64,000 bases of DNA. Source: Paenibacillus sp. FSL R5-0341 (lineage in GTDB: Bacteria; Bacillota; Bacilli; Paenibacillales; Paenibacillaceae). Location: positions 1,550,001 to 1,614,000 of the forward strand of contig NZ_CP150241.1 of the NCBI RefSeq assembly GCF_037975235.1, read 5' to 3'. The stretch's first letter is position 1. Each line of letters begins with the position of its first letter. Of the stretch, positions 62,617-64,000 are shown in pieces. The position numbers were made by a program, and so were the translations under genes. The notes beneath the pieces were generated by a model that worked only from the letters and a program-made list of their open reading frames with translations, ran no database searches and was not told the DNA's origin.

Positions 62617-63999
62617 TTAATTAGTTTCGGACGGCCCATCCCATATTAAGCGAATGATCGTTCCTTCACCAGGCGTGGAATGTACCTCAATACGGCCTTT
62701 CATGGCTTCAATCAAACCTTTGGTTACGGCCATGCCCAGGCCTGATCCAACATCCGACGTGCCTGTATCTGTACCGCGATAGTATCGTTCAAATAACTTC
62801 CATACCGTCTCAGGATCCATACCTCTTCCGTTATCGGCAAATTGAATGCTGAACTCATCTGCCTGTTTACCTGAATGAACACTGACGATCAGGGTGGACT
62901 CGGGCGGATTGTGAAGAAGGGCATTGGCGGTCAGATTATCCACGATTCGTTCAAACGATGGAATATGAACAAGTCCATACACAGGCACTTCGGACGGTTG
63001 GAATAGGATGCGACCTTCGCCATATGCAGGATTCCGTTCGGCGCGCTGGATCAGATCACGAAGTAACGCATTTACGTCAGTTTCCTCCGTCACAGGTTGA
63101 TATCCCCCACTCCGTAATCGGTAAGTCATGGCAAGGTCATTAACAAGCCTGTCCATATACATGGATTTATCGAGCATTATGCCTGCGAATTCCCTGACTT
63201 CTCCCTCGGTCCAGCTATATTTATCTGCCTCAAGCATATGGGCATAACCCTGGATGGAGGATAGGGGCGTCTTCAGATCATGTGTTATGCCGGCGATCCA
63301 TTCCTCCCGTAGAGACTCGGTCTGTTTGCGGAGTTCTTCATCTTGCTTCAACGTGTGGGACAGGGCCTGCATGGAGCGAAGCACTTCAGCATACACATGA
63401 TATTTTCGTTTCCACTTTCCGTTGCGCCGCTGACTGCGAGGCACTCCGAAGGCTCCGGTAGGTTCCTCATAATGTCCTCGCTCCAGACGCTGTAACCATT
63501 GGAGCATATGCAGCATGGGCGAGCCGAATCGGTTGGCATACCAGAAGGCAAGCAAGATGAGCAGAATGATGATCGATACAATCAATACGACCAATGCCGG
63601 TTCCAGAATAAAACGGTAGGGATTCTGATCACCGCTCACTGCTGGATCACCAGGAATGCTAATCAGCCAAGTGGTTTCATTCTGTTCGTCGTACCACGTG
63701 GCAATAGACTTCCCTGATCGACTTGGATAGCGAATTTGCAGAACCAATTCCTGGATGGTGTATTCGCTTGGTACGCCCAAAGCTGGTTTGTTATAGGAGG
63801 AGAGTTCGCGTCCCGACGCATCCAATACTTGAAGATAGGCATTGGCAGAACGAAAGGCTTCCTGTTGGCTCGGTTGAAGATTAAACTTCCCGTTGGTGAG
63901 AGTGAGATCCGAACGAATATTATTCATGAGCGACTTGGCCGGATTACTCTCGCCATACAACAAAGTGAAATTCTTCCCGTTCTTCTCCCGGATGAGCAT
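62617..63999 (-). CDS. Sensor histidine kinase, cut by the window edge
   Basis: The C-terminal 460 residues are visible; the reading frame continues past the end of the window, so the true start is not seen. An extracytoplasmic sensor region is followed by a membrane helix (LVVLIVSIIILLILLAFW), a linker, HisKA with the phosphorylated His in AGITHDLKTPLSSIQGYAHML, and HATPase_c with N box (NLTANALLHNP), G1 (DNGRGMD) and G2 (GSGLGMAVTKG). It would phosphorylate a response regulator, probably encoded just outside the window upstream. The signal is unknown. Confidence 0.93.
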   Translation of the reverse strand: MLIREKNGKNFTLLYGESNPAKSLMNNIRSDLTLTNGKFNLQPSQQEAFRSANAYLQVLDASGRELSSYNKPALGVPSEYTIQELVLQIRYPSRSGKSIATWYDEQNETTWLISIPGDPAVSGDQNPYRFILEPALVVLIVSIIILLILLAFWYANRFGSPMLHMLQWLQRLERGHYEEPTGAFGVPRSQRRNGKWKRKYHVYAEVLRSMQALSHTLKQDEELRKQTESLREEWIAGITHDLKTPLSSIQGYAHMLEADKYSWTEGEVREFAGIMLDKSMYMDRLVNDLAMTYRLRSGGYQPVTEETDVNALLRDLIQRAERNPAYGEGRILFQPSEVPVYGLVHIPSFERIVDNLTANALLHNPPESTLIVSVHSGKQADEFSIQFADNGRGMDPETVWKLFERYYRGTDTGTSDVGSGLGMAVTKGLIEAMKGRIEVHSTPGEGTIIRLIWDGPSETN

Positions 64000-64000
64000 A

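Noticed and set aside
1-63999. Search for CRISPR arrays, tRNAs, rRNAs, transposases and phage genes
   Set aside because: No regularly spaced identical repeats, cloverleaf-like genes, transposase or integrase motifs were found by eye; short or degenerate tRNAs cannot be fully excluded.

Overview
The window looks like a chromosomal segment of a low- to moderate-GC Gram-positive, most likely Paenibacillus or a close relative. This is inferred from strong AGGAGG ribosome binding sites, frequent TTG/GTG starts, a thrS T-box, cobalamin and preQ1 riboswitches, many intrinsic terminators, several LxxC lipoproteins and a Firmicute-type Tad locus. No tRNA, rRNA, CRISPR array, prophage or insertion sequence was recognised.

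Layout. 1-3600: small housekeeping genes (Ohr peroxidase, Zn-ribbon protein, DCC thioredoxin-like protein, lipoprotein, VOC protein). 3490-14580: a Tad/Flp type IVb pilus or secretion locus (TadZ-like, TadA, TadB, TadC, Flp1 pilin, TadE-like, a large TadG-like protein, a TadE-Ig fusion, prepilin peptidase), then a structured repeat island and an FHA membrane protein. 14600-25410: housekeeping genes (SDR-like epimerase, DUF2621, endonuclease IV with a long tail, PurU, YqhR-like, transketolase, PpnP, Pgi, YigZ, TetR) and a YjbQ-family gene broken by one in-frame TAA. 25590-29520: sulfate ABC importer. 29680-32810: an orphan gene, an unassigned structured RNA with terminator, a PhnP-like hydrolase, and an ECF sigma factor paired with a second-type ClpP. 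32900-37750: MocR regulator divergent from an EamA exporter, HAD phosphatase, lipoate ligase. 38000-49420: two cobalamin salvage operons. The second, carrying a BtuFCD-like importer and cobTUSQ, sits behind a cobalamin riboswitch. 49550-55880: chemoreceptor, cystine symporter, preQ1-controlled queuosine-precursor transporter, orphan gene, Xaa-Pro peptidase. 56070-63999: PQQ-type sugar dehydrogenase lipoprotein, an inverted-repeat island, MBL hydrolase, HEPN-like protein, SDR, ThrS with T-box, and a histidine kinase cut by the window edge.

How the genes fit together. The Tad genes would process and export small pilins: the peptidase cuts the G^xxxxE sites, TadA powers assembly, TadB/TadC form the membrane platform and the TadZ-like protein may localise it. 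The corrinoid genes import corrinoids, convert cobinamide to cobyric acid (CbiZ) and rebuild the nucleotide loop (CobD, CbiB, CobU, CobT, CobS, CobC, CobQ). No corrin-ring genes are present here. The sulfate importer and cystine symporter both serve sulfur uptake.

The least explained parts are two unrelated intergenic repeat families (one spread over four places, one a 50-nt-period inverted array), the structured RNA at 30131-30355, the ECF-sigma/ClpP pair, and a promoter plus terminator ahead of the Tad operon. None can be called a new system from sequence alone.
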